NCBI GenBank assembly: GCA_002359215.1
Contig: DEMN01000006.1
Coordinates: forward strand, 310,001 to 374,000
DNA from: Flavobacteriales bacterium UBA2669
GTDB lineage: Bacteria; Bacteroidota; Bacteroidia; Flavobacteriales_E; Vicingaceae
Reading direction: 5' to 3'
Length of the DNA: 64,000 nucleotides
This document shows positions 1 through 9,035 of this stretch, piece by piece. The notes beneath the pieces were generated by a model that ran no database searches, was not told the DNA's origin, and worked only from the letters and a program-made list of their open reading frames with translations. Position 1 is the stretch's first letter. Each line of letters starts with the position of its first letter. The position numbers and the translations under genes were made by a program.

Positions 1-35
1 TTCGCTAAACTCGCATCAGCAAGAGGGCTAGTTCT
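1..35. other. Window edge, no gene seen
   Basis: These bases lie downstream of the first minus-strand gene. They hold no recognisable gene or terminator. They are slightly richer in GC than the gene beside them, so they may be the edge of an intergenic repeat cut off by the window. Confidence 0.3.
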
Positions 36-617
36 TTATTTTTTATAATAATCAATTTCATCCCTCATTAAATTTTCAATATCAGACCATAATTCTTTCA
101 TACGTAATGCTCTTTCATTTTGCCCCATACTCTGCATTTTAATGGCATTTTTTTCCCAATCGTCAATCGTAGAAATATTATTTAGAACAGACTGAAACTC
201 GTTAGTGAAGTCACTAATTAAAACTTTATATTCATTTATTTTAGGTAATAAATTTTTACTAGCTATTAATTTTAGCTTGTTAAGTTCTTGATTAATAATT
301 ATAGTTGGTTGAAGTGATTTTTTAGTTGTTTCTAGCAAGTCAGCGTTTAGCTTTATAAGTGCTTCGTTAATTTTATCCTCGTCTCCTGTTAGAGCTATTG
401 ACATAAATTCATTTGGTATTCCGTAAATCATTTTTGGATCAGTTCTAGTATTTAAACTAATCTCATCCATTTGATTCATAAAATTGGAGTATACCTCAAA
501 TCTTTTTTCAATCGCTTTATCTGCTTTTTGATATTTTCTATTTAATAGAAATTGTACTATTCCCCAAGTCCATCCTATTATCCCTAATCCGATAATTAAA
601 TAATCTTTTGTTTCCAT
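36..617 (-). CDS. Hypothetical membrane-anchored protein
   Basis: I do not recognise this 193-residue protein. Residues about 6-24 form one hydrophobic segment rich in I, L, G and W, directly after a short charged N-terminus, which fits a single membrane anchor or uncleaved signal. The rest is hydrophilic, rich in K, E, N and I, and looks largely helical. No catalytic motif is visible. It ends near the window edge and sits about 75 bases upstream of the stop of the ABC exporter, on the same strand, so the two could share a transcript. It is real by length and composition, but its function is unknown. Confidence 0.6.
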   Translation of the reverse strand: METKDYLIIGLGIIGWTWGIVQFLLNRKYQKADKAIEKRFEVYSNFMNQMDEISLNTRTDPKMIYGIPNEFMSIALTGDEDKINEALIKLNADLLETTKKSLQPTIIINQELNKLKLIASKNLLPKINEYKVLISDFTNEFQSVLNNISTIDDWEKNAIKMQSMGQNERALRMKELWSDIENLMRDEIDYYKK

Positions 618-692
618 TTTTTTCTGTTTGAGTATAACTAACAGCTACACGCTACTTCTTAAATCCCCTACAAACATACAAAAAATCCCAAA

Positions 693-2447
693 TCAAACTA
701 CCTCTTCAAACTGGTAGCTGTAGAGTTTTTTGTAGTAGCCATCTTTTTGCAACAGCTCGTGGTGAGTACCTTCTTCTACTACCATACCTTTGTCTATTAC
801 TAAAATTTTGTTGGCATTTTGTATGGTAGATAAACGGTGAGCTACAATTATAGAAGTAGTGTTTTGCGTAAGCACTTCGGTAGCATGTTTTATCAATGCT
901 TCAGATTCACTATCTATAGAAGAGGTAGCCTCATCTAAAATTAATATTTGCGGCTCGTGTACATATGCTCGGATAAATGAAATTAATTGTCGTTGTCCGG
1001 AAGAGAGTAATGCACCACGCTCTTTTACATTGTAATGATAACCTCCTGGCAATCTGGAAATAAAATCGTGTGCTCCAATTTTTTTAGCAGCATCAATTAC
1101 TTGCTCTTCAGTTATGTCATCACTGTAAAGCGTAATGTTGTTTAAAATAGAATCTGAAAACAAGAAAACATCTTGCAATACCACTGCCATAGATTTTCTG
1201 AGGTGGTTGAGTTCTATATCGTTTATATTAATATCATCAATGTAAATGTTGCCTTTGTTTATTTCGTAATACCTGCCTAATAAATTGATAATAGATGATT
1301 TTCCTGCTCCTGTTGCTCCAACCAATGCCAACGATTGTCCTTTGTTGATGGTAAAAGAAATGTCTTTCAATACCCATTCTTCGTTGTTGTAGGCAAACCA
1401 TACATTCTCAAAACGGATGTTGCCTTTTAACGCTTTAAAAGTTTGTGTTCCTTTATTACTTATTGAATCCTCGGTATCTAATACTTTAAAAACCCTTTCG
1501 GAACTTACCATACCCATTTGTAAAGAATTAAAACGGTCGGCTAACTGACGAATAGGGCGGTACAACATGTAAATAAAAAAAGTAAAGGCGAAAATTTCTC
1601 CCGGCTCGGCAACTTCTAAGGAAACTTCTTTAAAACCATACCACACCAATAACGCAACAGAAAGAGCAGATAAAATCTCTACCAACGGGAAGAAAATGGA
1701 ATATGCCCAAACACTTTTAATGTGTGCATTTCGGTGTTTTTTATTGATGTCAGCAAAAAGCTCGCTTTCTATTTTTTCTCTGTTAAAAATTTGCACAATA
1801 GACATGCCTGTAATATGTTCCTGAACAAAGGTGTTTAATATAGAAACTTGGTTTCTTACTTCCTGAAAAGCATCTTTAATAGCACGTTTAAACATGTTGG
1901 TTCCAATTAGTAAAATAGGGATGGGAACAAGGGTAATAAGTGCTAAATCCCAATTGATATAGAACATACAAATAACTGCAGAAATGATTTTAAGTAAATC
2001 GCCAAGAATTACTAAAATTCCCGCAGAAAACATTTCGGCAACAGTTTCAATATCAGAAACAGTACGAGTTACTAATCTACCTATTGGGGTTTGATCGAAA
2101 TACTTGGATTTAAAATCAACAACATGTTTAAAAACTTCATTTCTAATGTCTTTTATAATGTTCTGACCAACCAAATTGCCATAATAAGTAAATACATATT
2201 GCAAAATGGTTTCTAAAATTAAGATACCAATTAACCACATGGTAATATGGAACAAGCCTAATTCATCTTTAGTTTCAATGTTTTTATTTACAGCAACCTG
2301 TATTAATAATGGACGAGCAACAGAAACTACAGCCAATACAATACTCAAAAAAGCAGTAAGGTAAAACATACTTTTATAAGGAGCAACATATCGCATTACC
2401 CGATTAAAAAGTTTGAAATCAAATGCTTTTCCTGATACGCTTTCCAT
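693..2447 (-). CDS. ABC exporter, fused permease and ATPase (MsbA/MdlB type)
   Basis: This is a half-transporter of 584 residues. An N-terminal six-helix membrane domain (about residues 25-310) is followed by a nucleotide-binding domain. Visible motifs are Walker A GATGAGKSS near residue 377, the signature LLSSGQRQ near 480, Walker B ILILDEATSSID, and the switch histidine in IVAHRLST. The signature is LSSGQ rather than the usual LSGGQ. Such proteins work as homo- or heterodimers that export lipids, drugs or peptides across the inner membrane. No partner half-transporter is adjacent; a second exporter lies at 15424-17184. The substrate cannot be read from the sequence. Confidence 0.9.
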   Translation of the reverse strand: MESVSGKAFDFKLFNRVMRYVAPYKSMFYLTAFLSIVLAVVSVARPLLIQVAVNKNIETKDELGLFHITMWLIGILILETILQYVFTYYGNLVGQNIIKDIRNEVFKHVVDFKSKYFDQTPIGRLVTRTVSDIETVAEMFSAGILVILGDLLKIISAVICMFYINWDLALITLVPIPILLIGTNMFKRAIKDAFQEVRNQVSILNTFVQEHITGMSIVQIFNREKIESELFADINKKHRNAHIKSVWAYSIFFPLVEILSALSVALLVWYGFKEVSLEVAEPGEIFAFTFFIYMLYRPIRQLADRFNSLQMGMVSSERVFKVLDTEDSISNKGTQTFKALKGNIRFENVWFAYNNEEWVLKDISFTINKGQSLALVGATGAGKSSIINLLGRYYEINKGNIYIDDININDIELNHLRKSMAVVLQDVFLFSDSILNNITLYSDDITEEQVIDAAKKIGAHDFISRLPGGYHYNVKERGALLSSGQRQLISFIRAYVHEPQILILDEATSSIDSESEALIKHATEVLTQNTTSIIVAHRLSTIQNANKILVIDKGMVVEEGTHHELLQKDGYYKKLYSYQFEEVV

Positions 2448-2458
2448 GCTTGTTTTAG

Positions 2459-2527
2459 TAGTTTATAGTTTATAAGGTTAAAGTTAGTAGTTGTTAGCCC
2501 CCTAAATCCCCCGAAGGGGGACTTTTT
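2459..2527. repeat. Degenerate AT-rich repeat plus GC-rich hairpin micro-repeat
   Basis: The intergenic DNA upstream of the exporter has iterated TTTATAG/TTTATAA-like words, then a GC-rich block at 2496-2527 with the hairpin CCCCC-GAA-GGGGG (2508-2520) followed by a short T run. Related GC-rich blocks occur at 38091-38120 and 38178-38214. Such micro-repeats are common between genes in Bacteroidota. The hairpin might also act as a weak terminator for plus-strand transcripts. Confidence 0.5.
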
Positions 2528-2590
2528 CAACACACAATGCTAAAGTTAATCGTTTATTATTTAAGTATAAGTTTTGTCAATTTCTAATTT

Positions 2591-3331
2591 TTAATTTAAG
2601 AAAGGATATCCAATTTTAGTTAAAAATAAGCCGTGGGCGGGAACAGATTTCCCGGCATTACTTCTGTTTTTTGAAGTAATAATTTCGGTTAGTTCTTCCA
2701 CTTTAATTTTTTGCTGACCAACATCTAGCAGCGTTCCTACAATTGCTCGCACCATATTTCTTAAAAACCTGTTGGCAGTTATAGTAAATATAAGTTGTTC
2801 GTTATGGCTTTTCCAATACGCCTCAGTAATATGGCACATATTGGTAAACGTATCGGTTTTACTTTTGCTGAAACAGGAAAAATCGGTTTCCTGAATAAGC
2901 AGTTGAGCTGCCTCATTCATTTTTTCAATATCCAATTTATATGGAAAATAATGAGTTAGTTCGGTTGTAAAAGGGTTTTTAGTGGTTGTAATTCGGTATT
3001 CGTAAGTTCTATAGGTAGCACTAAATCGTGCATGATCATCTTCTTTTACTTCAAAAATTTGTTTGCCGGCAATGTCTTTAGGTAAAAAACAGTTTAACTT
3101 AAAAAGCAATTGAGCAGCATCAATAGATTGAAGACTATCGAAATGAGCAAAAAGTTGTTCTGCATGTACGCCTGTATCTGTTCTTCCTGCTCCGGTAATC
3201 ATAATTTCTTCTTGCAATAATGTACTTAGTGCTTTGTTCACTTCTTCCTGTACACTATGGGCATTTTGCTGAATTTGCCAACCGTGATAGTTGGTGCCTT
3301 TGTAAGCGAGTTCAACAAAATATCTTGCCAT
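2591..3331 (-). CDS. truA: tRNA pseudouridine(38-40) synthase TruA
   Basis: TruA converts uridines 38-40 of the tRNA anticodon stem-loop to pseudouridine. From the chosen start (MARYFVELAYKG) the protein has 246 residues, the usual family length. The catalytic motif GRTDTGVHA puts the nucleophilic aspartate at residue 52. Downstream, RFLRNMVRAIVG is the conserved C-terminal TruA motif. The frame is open to a TTG at 3367, but that adds 12 residues not found in the family, so the ATG at 3331 is preferred. It stands alone between the ABC exporter and a prolyl oligopeptidase, all on the minus strand. Confidence 0.95.
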   Translation of the reverse strand: MARYFVELAYKGTNYHGWQIQQNAHSVQEEVNKALSTLLQEEIMITGAGRTDTGVHAEQLFAHFDSLQSIDAAQLLFKLNCFLPKDIAGKQIFEVKEDDHARFSATYRTYEYRITTTKNPFTTELTHYFPYKLDIEKMNEAAQLLIQETDFSCFSKSKTDTFTNMCHITEAYWKSHNEQLIFTITANRFLRNMVRAIVGTLLDVGQQKIKVEELTEIITSKNRSNAGKSVPAHGLFLTKIGYPFLN

Positions 3332-3475
3332 GGTACCTTGGTTTTTTGTGTGAAAAATTTGCTGCAAAAATAAGCAATAGTTAGATAAATAGTTGAGGTA
3401 GTTGAGGTATTCAGTTTGTTAATAATTCTGAAATGACATTAGAGGGAATGTACTGCTAATTGAATGCTTCTCGAA

Positions 3476-5590
3476 CTATTTAAAATTAACAGGCTTCATA
3501 TCTAAATTATAAAAAGTAAAGGTCCAGATATCTGTCCATTCTTGTATCAATTTAGCTTTAGATTTTCCAGCACCATGTCCGCCTTGGGTATCAATTCTAA
3601 TAAGCGTTGGGTTTTTTCCGGCATTTACCTGTTGAAGAGTAGCACCAAACTTAAAAGAATGAGCAGGAACAACCCTGTCATCATGGTCGCCAGTAATAAT
3701 CATAGTAGCCGGATATTCCCCTTTTTTAAGGTTGTGTAATGGCGAGTATTGGTACAAATAGTTAAATTGTTCTTCGTTTTTACTACTACCATATTCCACC
3801 GCCCATGCCCAACCGATAGTGAACTCGTGGTAGCGAAGCATGTCTAACACACCCACCATAGGAATAGCTACTTTTGCGATGTCAGGTTGTTGAGTCATTA
3901 CAGCACCAATTAGCAATCCTCCATTGGAACGTCCGTGTATGGCTAGTTTTTCTGTTGAAGTATACTTATTGTCTTTAAGAAAATTAGCAGCAGTAATAAA
4001 ATCATCAAAAACATTTTGTTTATTTTCTAGCATACCTGCTTTGTGCCATTCTTCGCCATACTCGCTACCACCTCTAATATTAGCAACAGCATAAATACCT
4101 CCATTTTGCATAAATACTGCTTTACTTACATCAAAAGTTGGTTTTACACTAATGTTAAATCCGCCATAAGCATATAGCATACAAGGGTTTTTTCCATTTA
4201 ATTCAATGTTTTTTTTATGTGAAATAAACATTGGGATTTTTGTGCCGTCTTTACTTTCATAAAACACTTGTTTGGTAACATATTCCTCGGTTTTAAAATC
4301 AACTTTAGGTTCAAAATAGAGATCCGTTTGTACTTCATCTAAATTCACTTTATAGATTTTTGTTGGAGAAATGTAGCTGCTAAAAGTAAAGTAGGCAGTA
4401 GGTTGAGTTCTCTTTCCACTCACTTTTCCTGTAATACCAATTCCCGGCAATTTTAACTCTTTTAATAATTCACCTTCAAAAGAAAATACTTCTACTTTCG
4501 ATTGAACATCTTTAAGGTAGTTTACAAATAGTTTATCACCGGCAATGCTAACATTTTCAATAACATATTCTTTTTCAGGAATAAGTTCTTCCCATTGTTC
4601 TGGTGAGGATTGTTCTATAGTGGCAAATACAATTTTTTTGTTGGGAGCATTGTAGTTTGTAATGAAAAATAGTTTATCTTCTTCATTCCCAATAAAACTT
4701 GTTTCGTTATCAAAATTCTCGATAAACTGAATAAAGTTACTTGTTGGTTCGTCAAGGTTTTTAACATAAATAATATTACCACTAGTACCTTCGGAAGCAC
4801 TAACGATTAAAAATTTTTCATCTTCGGAAACTCTAGCTCCAAAGTTTCGGGTAGGATTTTCTTTACTTTCAAAAATAATTTTATCTTTTTTTTGTTCAGT
4901 ACCTAATTTATGGTAATACACTTTATGAAATTCATTTTTGGCAGCCAATTCTTCTCCTGATTTTGGCGGGGCATAACCGCTGTAATAAAAACCGTTTTTA
5001 TGCCAAGAAACACCTGAGAATTTCACCCATTGAATATGGTCGCTAAGCAACTTTTTAGTAGCAATTTCCATTACTTTAATGGCTGTCCAATCTGAACCTG
5101 ACTCAGAAATACCATAAGCTAAATATTTTTCGTCTTTAGAAACACTAGTAAATTTAACTGCCACAGAACCGTCTTCTGATAACGTATTGGGGTCGAGTAA
5201 AACTTCTTCAACATCAGATTCAGTTTTTAAAATATAATATACACTATGGTTTTGTTTACCATCGTTTTTGGTGAAAATAGTAAAGTTGTTGTAATGGCTA
5301 GGAATTCCTTTGGCTTCATAATCCCACAAGTTAGTCAGCTGTTTGTGAATGTATTTTCGGTAAGGTATTTCAGACAAATATATTTCAGTAGTTTTATTTT
5401 GTAGTTTCACCCAGCTCATGGTTTCTTCACTATTATCGTCTTCCAGCCATCTGTAAGGATCTTTTACCAGCGTGCCAAAATAATCTTCTTCAACTTCATC
5501 AGTTTTGGTTTCAGGATAAGTAATTTTTTGCTGAGCGAATACGTTGAGCAAACAAAATTCGGTTATAAGTAGTATAAATAATTGTTTCAT
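3476..5590 (-). CDS. Prolyl oligopeptidase family serine peptidase (S9A)
   Basis: This 704-residue protein opens with a signal peptide (hydrophobic stretch ending in VFAQ near residue 20), so it is probably periplasmic. The middle is a beta-propeller that gates access, and the C-terminal third is an alpha/beta hydrolase. The triad is visible: serine in GRSNGG near residue 553, aspartate in GDHDDRVVP near 637, and histidine in QGGHGAGKS near 671. The family cleaves proline-containing short peptides. The N-terminal motif PYRWLEDD is typical of S9A enzymes. The gene is monocistronic in appearance. Confidence 0.93.
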   Translation of the reverse strand: MKQLFILLITEFCLLNVFAQQKITYPETKTDEVEEDYFGTLVKDPYRWLEDDNSEETMSWVKLQNKTTEIYLSEIPYRKYIHKQLTNLWDYEAKGIPSHYNNFTIFTKNDGKQNHSVYYILKTESDVEEVLLDPNTLSEDGSVAVKFTSVSKDEKYLAYGISESGSDWTAIKVMEIATKKLLSDHIQWVKFSGVSWHKNGFYYSGYAPPKSGEELAAKNEFHKVYYHKLGTEQKKDKIIFESKENPTRNFGARVSEDEKFLIVSASEGTSGNIIYVKNLDEPTSNFIQFIENFDNETSFIGNEEDKLFFITNYNAPNKKIVFATIEQSSPEQWEELIPEKEYVIENVSIAGDKLFVNYLKDVQSKVEVFSFEGELLKELKLPGIGITGKVSGKRTQPTAYFTFSSYISPTKIYKVNLDEVQTDLYFEPKVDFKTEEYVTKQVFYESKDGTKIPMFISHKKNIELNGKNPCMLYAYGGFNISVKPTFDVSKAVFMQNGGIYAVANIRGGSEYGEEWHKAGMLENKQNVFDDFITAANFLKDNKYTSTEKLAIHGRSNGGLLIGAVMTQQPDIAKVAIPMVGVLDMLRYHEFTIGWAWAVEYGSSKNEEQFNYLYQYSPLHNLKKGEYPATMIITGDHDDRVVPAHSFKFGATLQQVNAGKNPTLIRIDTQGGHGAGKSKAKLIQEWTDIWTFTFYNLDMKPVNFK

Positions 5591-5733
5591 GTGCTTATAA
5601 ATTTTAAGAGGTAAAGTTACTCAAAAATGCGTTTGTTTTTTGAAGCGTTCAGCTATCAAATTTCAACACACTGAATTTATGTTTTTTTATGAATATGCAG
5701 GAAGATTTACTTCTAAAAAAGGAGTAGATTTAT

Positions 5734-5741
5734 TATGTTTG
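5734..5741 (+). promoter_or_regulatory. Probable -7 box of the dps promoter
   Basis: TATGTTTG matches the Bacteroidota -7 consensus TAnnTTTG and lies about 50 bases before the dps start codon. No clear -33 TTG is seen at the usual distance, so the call is tentative. Confidence 0.35.
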
Positions 5742-5789
5742 CATAACAAATTAAAGATAAATTATTAACCAAAAAACAACTATTACGAT

Positions 5790-6257
5790 ATGAAAAATTT
5801 AATAGGATTAGACAAAGAAAAAACATTGGTTTTAAGAGATAAACTAAATGATTTATTGGCAGATTACCAGTTGTTTTACCAGAACTTAAGAGGTTTACAC
5901 TGGAACATTAAAGGAAAGGAATTTTTTGAGTTACACGTAAAATTTGAGGAGTTTTACAACGATGCCATTATTAAAATTGATGAAATTGCTGAGAGAATTT
6001 TAACATTAGAAGGAGAGCCGCTACATACGTATTCGGCATACTTAAAAGCTTCTGAAATTAAAGAAGAAAAAAGTGTTACGGATGGCGTAAAAGGAGTGGA
6101 GATTATCATTAAAAATTTTGGTGTATTAATTCTTAAAGAGAGAGAAATTTTAAGCTTAGCGTCTGATGCAAATGATGAAGGTACAGTAAGTTTGATGAGC
6201 GATTACATTACTCAAACCGAAAAAACATTGTGGATGCTAAATGCTTATTTGAAATAA
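5790..6257 (+). CDS. dps: Dps family ferritin-like DNA-binding protein
   Basis: Dps forms a 12-subunit shell that oxidises ferrous iron with peroxide and stores it, protecting DNA under oxidative stress. The 155-residue length fits the family. The inter-subunit ferroxidase ligands are all present: H37 (in GLHWNIKG), H49, E53, D64 and E68, with spacing matching H51/H63/D67/D78/E82 of E. coli Dps. It is flanked upstream by a minus-strand gene and downstream by a hairpin terminator, so it is a single-gene unit with its own promoter. Confidence 0.95.
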   Translation: MKNLIGLDKEKTLVLRDKLNDLLADYQLFYQNLRGLHWNIKGKEFFELHVKFEEFYNDAIIKIDEIAERILTLEGEPLHTYSAYLKASEIKEEKSVTDGVKGVEIIIKNFGVLILKEREILSLASDANDEGTVSLMSDYITQTEKTLWMLNAYLK

Positions 6258-6292
6258 AAATAGGGTATTTTTTTCTCAATTCTAATTTACCC

Positions 6293-6327
6293 AAAAAGAC
6301 TTGACATGTTTGTCAGGTCTTTTTTTA
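6293..6327. terminator. Hairpin terminator between dps and lptD
   Basis: The stem is AAAAAGACTTGACA (6293-6306) paired with TGTCAGGTCTTTTT (6311-6324), with one G-T pair, loop TGTT and a trailing T run. It sits between two convergent genes, and the A and T runs on either side suggest it works in both directions. Confidence 0.8.
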
Positions 6328-6335
6328 TCAGTTAA

Positions 6336-8876
6336 CTAAAAAATATTAGGAACACTTCTTCTGGTCATTTTTAAATCTTGCAAAATAGCAGATTTAATTT
6401 TTATCGTAAATAAATAACTTTGTCTCACTCCAAAAGGAATCCAGTTAAAACTCATTTCCCAGCAGTGTAAATCTCTGTATATATCTACAGTAGTATAAGT
6501 TAATTCTTTAGTTTCAAAGTCATAACCAGAGGTAAAACCAATTTTCCATTTTTGAGTTAGGCTAAAATCTCCAGAAAAGTTAAGAGTCTGAATAGTGGTA
6601 GCTTCAAATTGAGGTTTTGAATACCTGATGTTATAATTTACATTTAATGTCCATGGCACATTAAAATCTATATATGCCTGTGGATTCGATCTGATATAAG
6701 CTAACTCTTCTTCAGTCCCGTAACTACTGGTTTTTTCTTCTTTATTGGCGGTGTTGGTTTTACTTCTTAACGAAAATCCAACAGCTAGATTAGAGCTAAT
6801 TAATCTACCAAGCTTTCCGTTTCTGTTGTATTCAAATAAATTGATTTTTCTACCTAAACTATCCAACTGGTAAGGATCTAGCTGAGCATTATAGTTTAAA
6901 GTGATTACTCTAAAAATATTGGTACGGGCATCAATATTAATATTGCTCCAATTTAAAGAATCAGCAATCATGTTGTAACTACTTCGGAATCCAAGGTTTT
7001 CCAAAAGTTTTATTTTTTTGTCTTCACCCAAACTGTCTTTTCTATTTCTCACTTTCATTTCAAAGTTGTTAAGTAAACCTAGGTTAATATTTCCTGCCTC
7101 TTGTCGGTTATTATTGCCATAAATACCATTTTGAAAGATGGAGTATTCAAATTCGTTGTTTAAAGAATCTCTATACGTTTCTATACCTTGGGTATTTTCA
7201 GGAATGTAGGAAAATCCAACTGATGGTGTTGCAACATGTCGGATAGCCTTTATTATCTTACTTTTATATTGATACATACCATATAATTTGGTGGTAACAT
7301 TTACATTCAAATCATAAGCACCTGTTCTTACAAAACCATTTATAGTATCAACAACTAATTCATTACTATTGTCATCCCATCTTTTTTCTAGGGATTCTAT
7401 ATACCAGGTTTCACTATAATTAGCAGCGGGATTTACGGTAAAATGTTTAAACATTTTCATAGAAGTGCTTATGGGAACACTATGTCTCATTCCAGTGCGA
7501 AATTGTTTACTTAAAGCATCCATATTGTTAAAAGTAAAAAGAGAGTCTCCTGCGGTAACTTCGTTTTTCATATTCATGGAGTAACTAACTCCGAAGTTGT
7601 CTAAAAAGTCATTCCTTTTTCCCAGCTTGTTGGTTTTTAGTGGTTGAAGCCGACTAACATTAAAAGCTACCTCTGGTAAACGGACAGTTACTGATTTCGT
7701 TTGTACGTTTTGACTATGAAATCCATTTAAGGCTAAATTGAAGGGTTTTCCATCCCAAGATTTTTTATATGAAACAGTAGAATTAAAAGAAGCACTCAAG
7801 AAATCTTGTCCGCTACTATTAAAGTTGTTGGTAAAATTTTGACTTGTTCCAATATTTACATTTGCTGAGAAATTACTGGATGGACGAGCTTTTGGATCTT
7901 GAGCATGATTCCATCTGAAAAAGAAATCTTGTTTTTCAGAATAATTGGATAAGCCTTCAATACCATTTTTAAAGGTAGAAAATCTAATATCTAAATTACC
8001 ACTGTAACGATATCTGTTTTTGTAATTAGAGATAAAATTTCCTGCCCAACTTCCTTTAGAATAAATATCTCCTGTTAGTTGAAGGTTAAGTTTATCGCTA
8101 ACACCCCAATAATAACCACCATTTAGCAAGAAAAATCCGTACTGACCGCTTTCTCCAGGAGTAGGAATTAATATACCCGATTGTTGTTTGTCGGTATTTG
8201 GGAAAAAACCAAAAGGAATACCAATTGGTGTCGGAACGTCTTCAATAACCAAATTAGCTGGTCCGGTTACAATTTTGTCTTTTGGGATAATTTTTAATTT
8301 AGAAGCACTAAAATAATAATGAGGATGTTTTTCGTTGCAAGTGGTATATTTTCCGTGTCTAATATACATTACGTTGTCAGGGGTTTTATACACTTTTTTA
8401 CCATGAATGTAGCTTTCGCCTTCATGTGTCATCACTTCGGTAATAATGCCTTTTTTGGTTTTAAAATTGTATTTTATTTCATGGGCATTAAAAACTTTCC
8501 CGGCTTCTTTCATTACAGGCTCGCCATAAAACTTTCCTAAAGAATCTTGTTTTCCTCTGGCAATTACAATATTGGAATCTATGTTTATTTCAACTTCTTC
8601 AGCTTTTAATTCGATATCATCGTAATAAACTTCAACGTTTCCATATAAATAGACCATCTTATTTTTCATATCAAACCTAATGGAGTCAGTTGATTTGTAA
8701 TGGAGTTTTGATGATAAGGCATCTTTAGAAATAGAGCTATCGGGTACTAAATGCGTAGTAGAATCCGTTGTTGTTTCTTGTGCTACCAAACAAGGGGTTG
8801 TACCAAACAATGCTATTGTTATTAAAAACAATACACCAGTCAATTTTTTGTTGGTATGAAACTTGGTTGCTTGCAC
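6336..8876 (-). CDS. lptD: LPS-assembly protein LptD (OstA family)
   Basis: LptD is the outer-membrane barrel that inserts lipopolysaccharide into the outer leaflet. The 846-residue protein begins with a hydrophobic signal (ends near VAQ, residue 32). An OstA/LptA-like beta-jellyroll domain follows (about residues 55-160; YLYGNVEVYYDDIELKAEE), and then a long C-terminal beta-barrel with many alternating aromatic strands. The segment PTPIGIPFGFFP near residue 216 is typical of this family. It is transcribed away from the amidase gene at 9036, with a 159-base divergent region between them. The family assignment is firm; the partner LptE is not in this window. Confidence 0.88.
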   Translation of the reverse strand: MQATKFHTNKKLTGVLFLITIALFGTTPCLVAQETTTDSTTHLVPDSSISKDALSSKLHYKSTDSIRFDMKNKMVYLYGNVEVYYDDIELKAEEVEINIDSNIVIARGKQDSLGKFYGEPVMKEAGKVFNAHEIKYNFKTKKGIITEVMTHEGESYIHGKKVYKTPDNVMYIRHGKYTTCNEKHPHYYFSASKLKIIPKDKIVTGPANLVIEDVPTPIGIPFGFFPNTDKQQSGILIPTPGESGQYGFFLLNGGYYWGVSDKLNLQLTGDIYSKGSWAGNFISNYKNRYRYSGNLDIRFSTFKNGIEGLSNYSEKQDFFFRWNHAQDPKARPSSNFSANVNIGTSQNFTNNFNSSGQDFLSASFNSTVSYKKSWDGKPFNLALNGFHSQNVQTKSVTVRLPEVAFNVSRLQPLKTNKLGKRNDFLDNFGVSYSMNMKNEVTAGDSLFTFNNMDALSKQFRTGMRHSVPISTSMKMFKHFTVNPAANYSETWYIESLEKRWDDNSNELVVDTINGFVRTGAYDLNVNVTTKLYGMYQYKSKIIKAIRHVATPSVGFSYIPENTQGIETYRDSLNNEFEYSIFQNGIYGNNNRQEAGNINLGLLNNFEMKVRNRKDSLGEDKKIKLLENLGFRSSYNMIADSLNWSNINIDARTNIFRVITLNYNAQLDPYQLDSLGRKINLFEYNRNGKLGRLISSNLAVGFSLRSKTNTANKEEKTSSYGTEEELAYIRSNPQAYIDFNVPWTLNVNYNIRYSKPQFEATTIQTLNFSGDFSLTQKWKIGFTSGYDFETKELTYTTVDIYRDLHCWEMSFNWIPFGVRQSYLFTIKIKSAILQDLKMTRRSVPNIF

Positions 8877-8991
8877 AAAAAAATAGATTTCTTAAAGAGG
8901 TGTTTTTTAGTGAATTAATTCTTGATAATTATTAACATTAAGGTTGTGATAAAACAAAATTTTTTTAATGAGGCTTCAAAGCTAAAAAAAA

Positions 8992-8999
8992 TAAATTTG
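8992..8999 (+). promoter_or_regulatory. Possible -7 box upstream of the amidase
   Basis: TAAATTTG fits the TAnnTTTG consensus in the divergent region between lptD and the amidase, 37 bases before the amidase start. No convincing -33 element is seen. Confidence 0.3.
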
Positions 9000-9035
9000 A
9001 CATTAATAAAACCTAGGTTTTTAACATTTTTATAA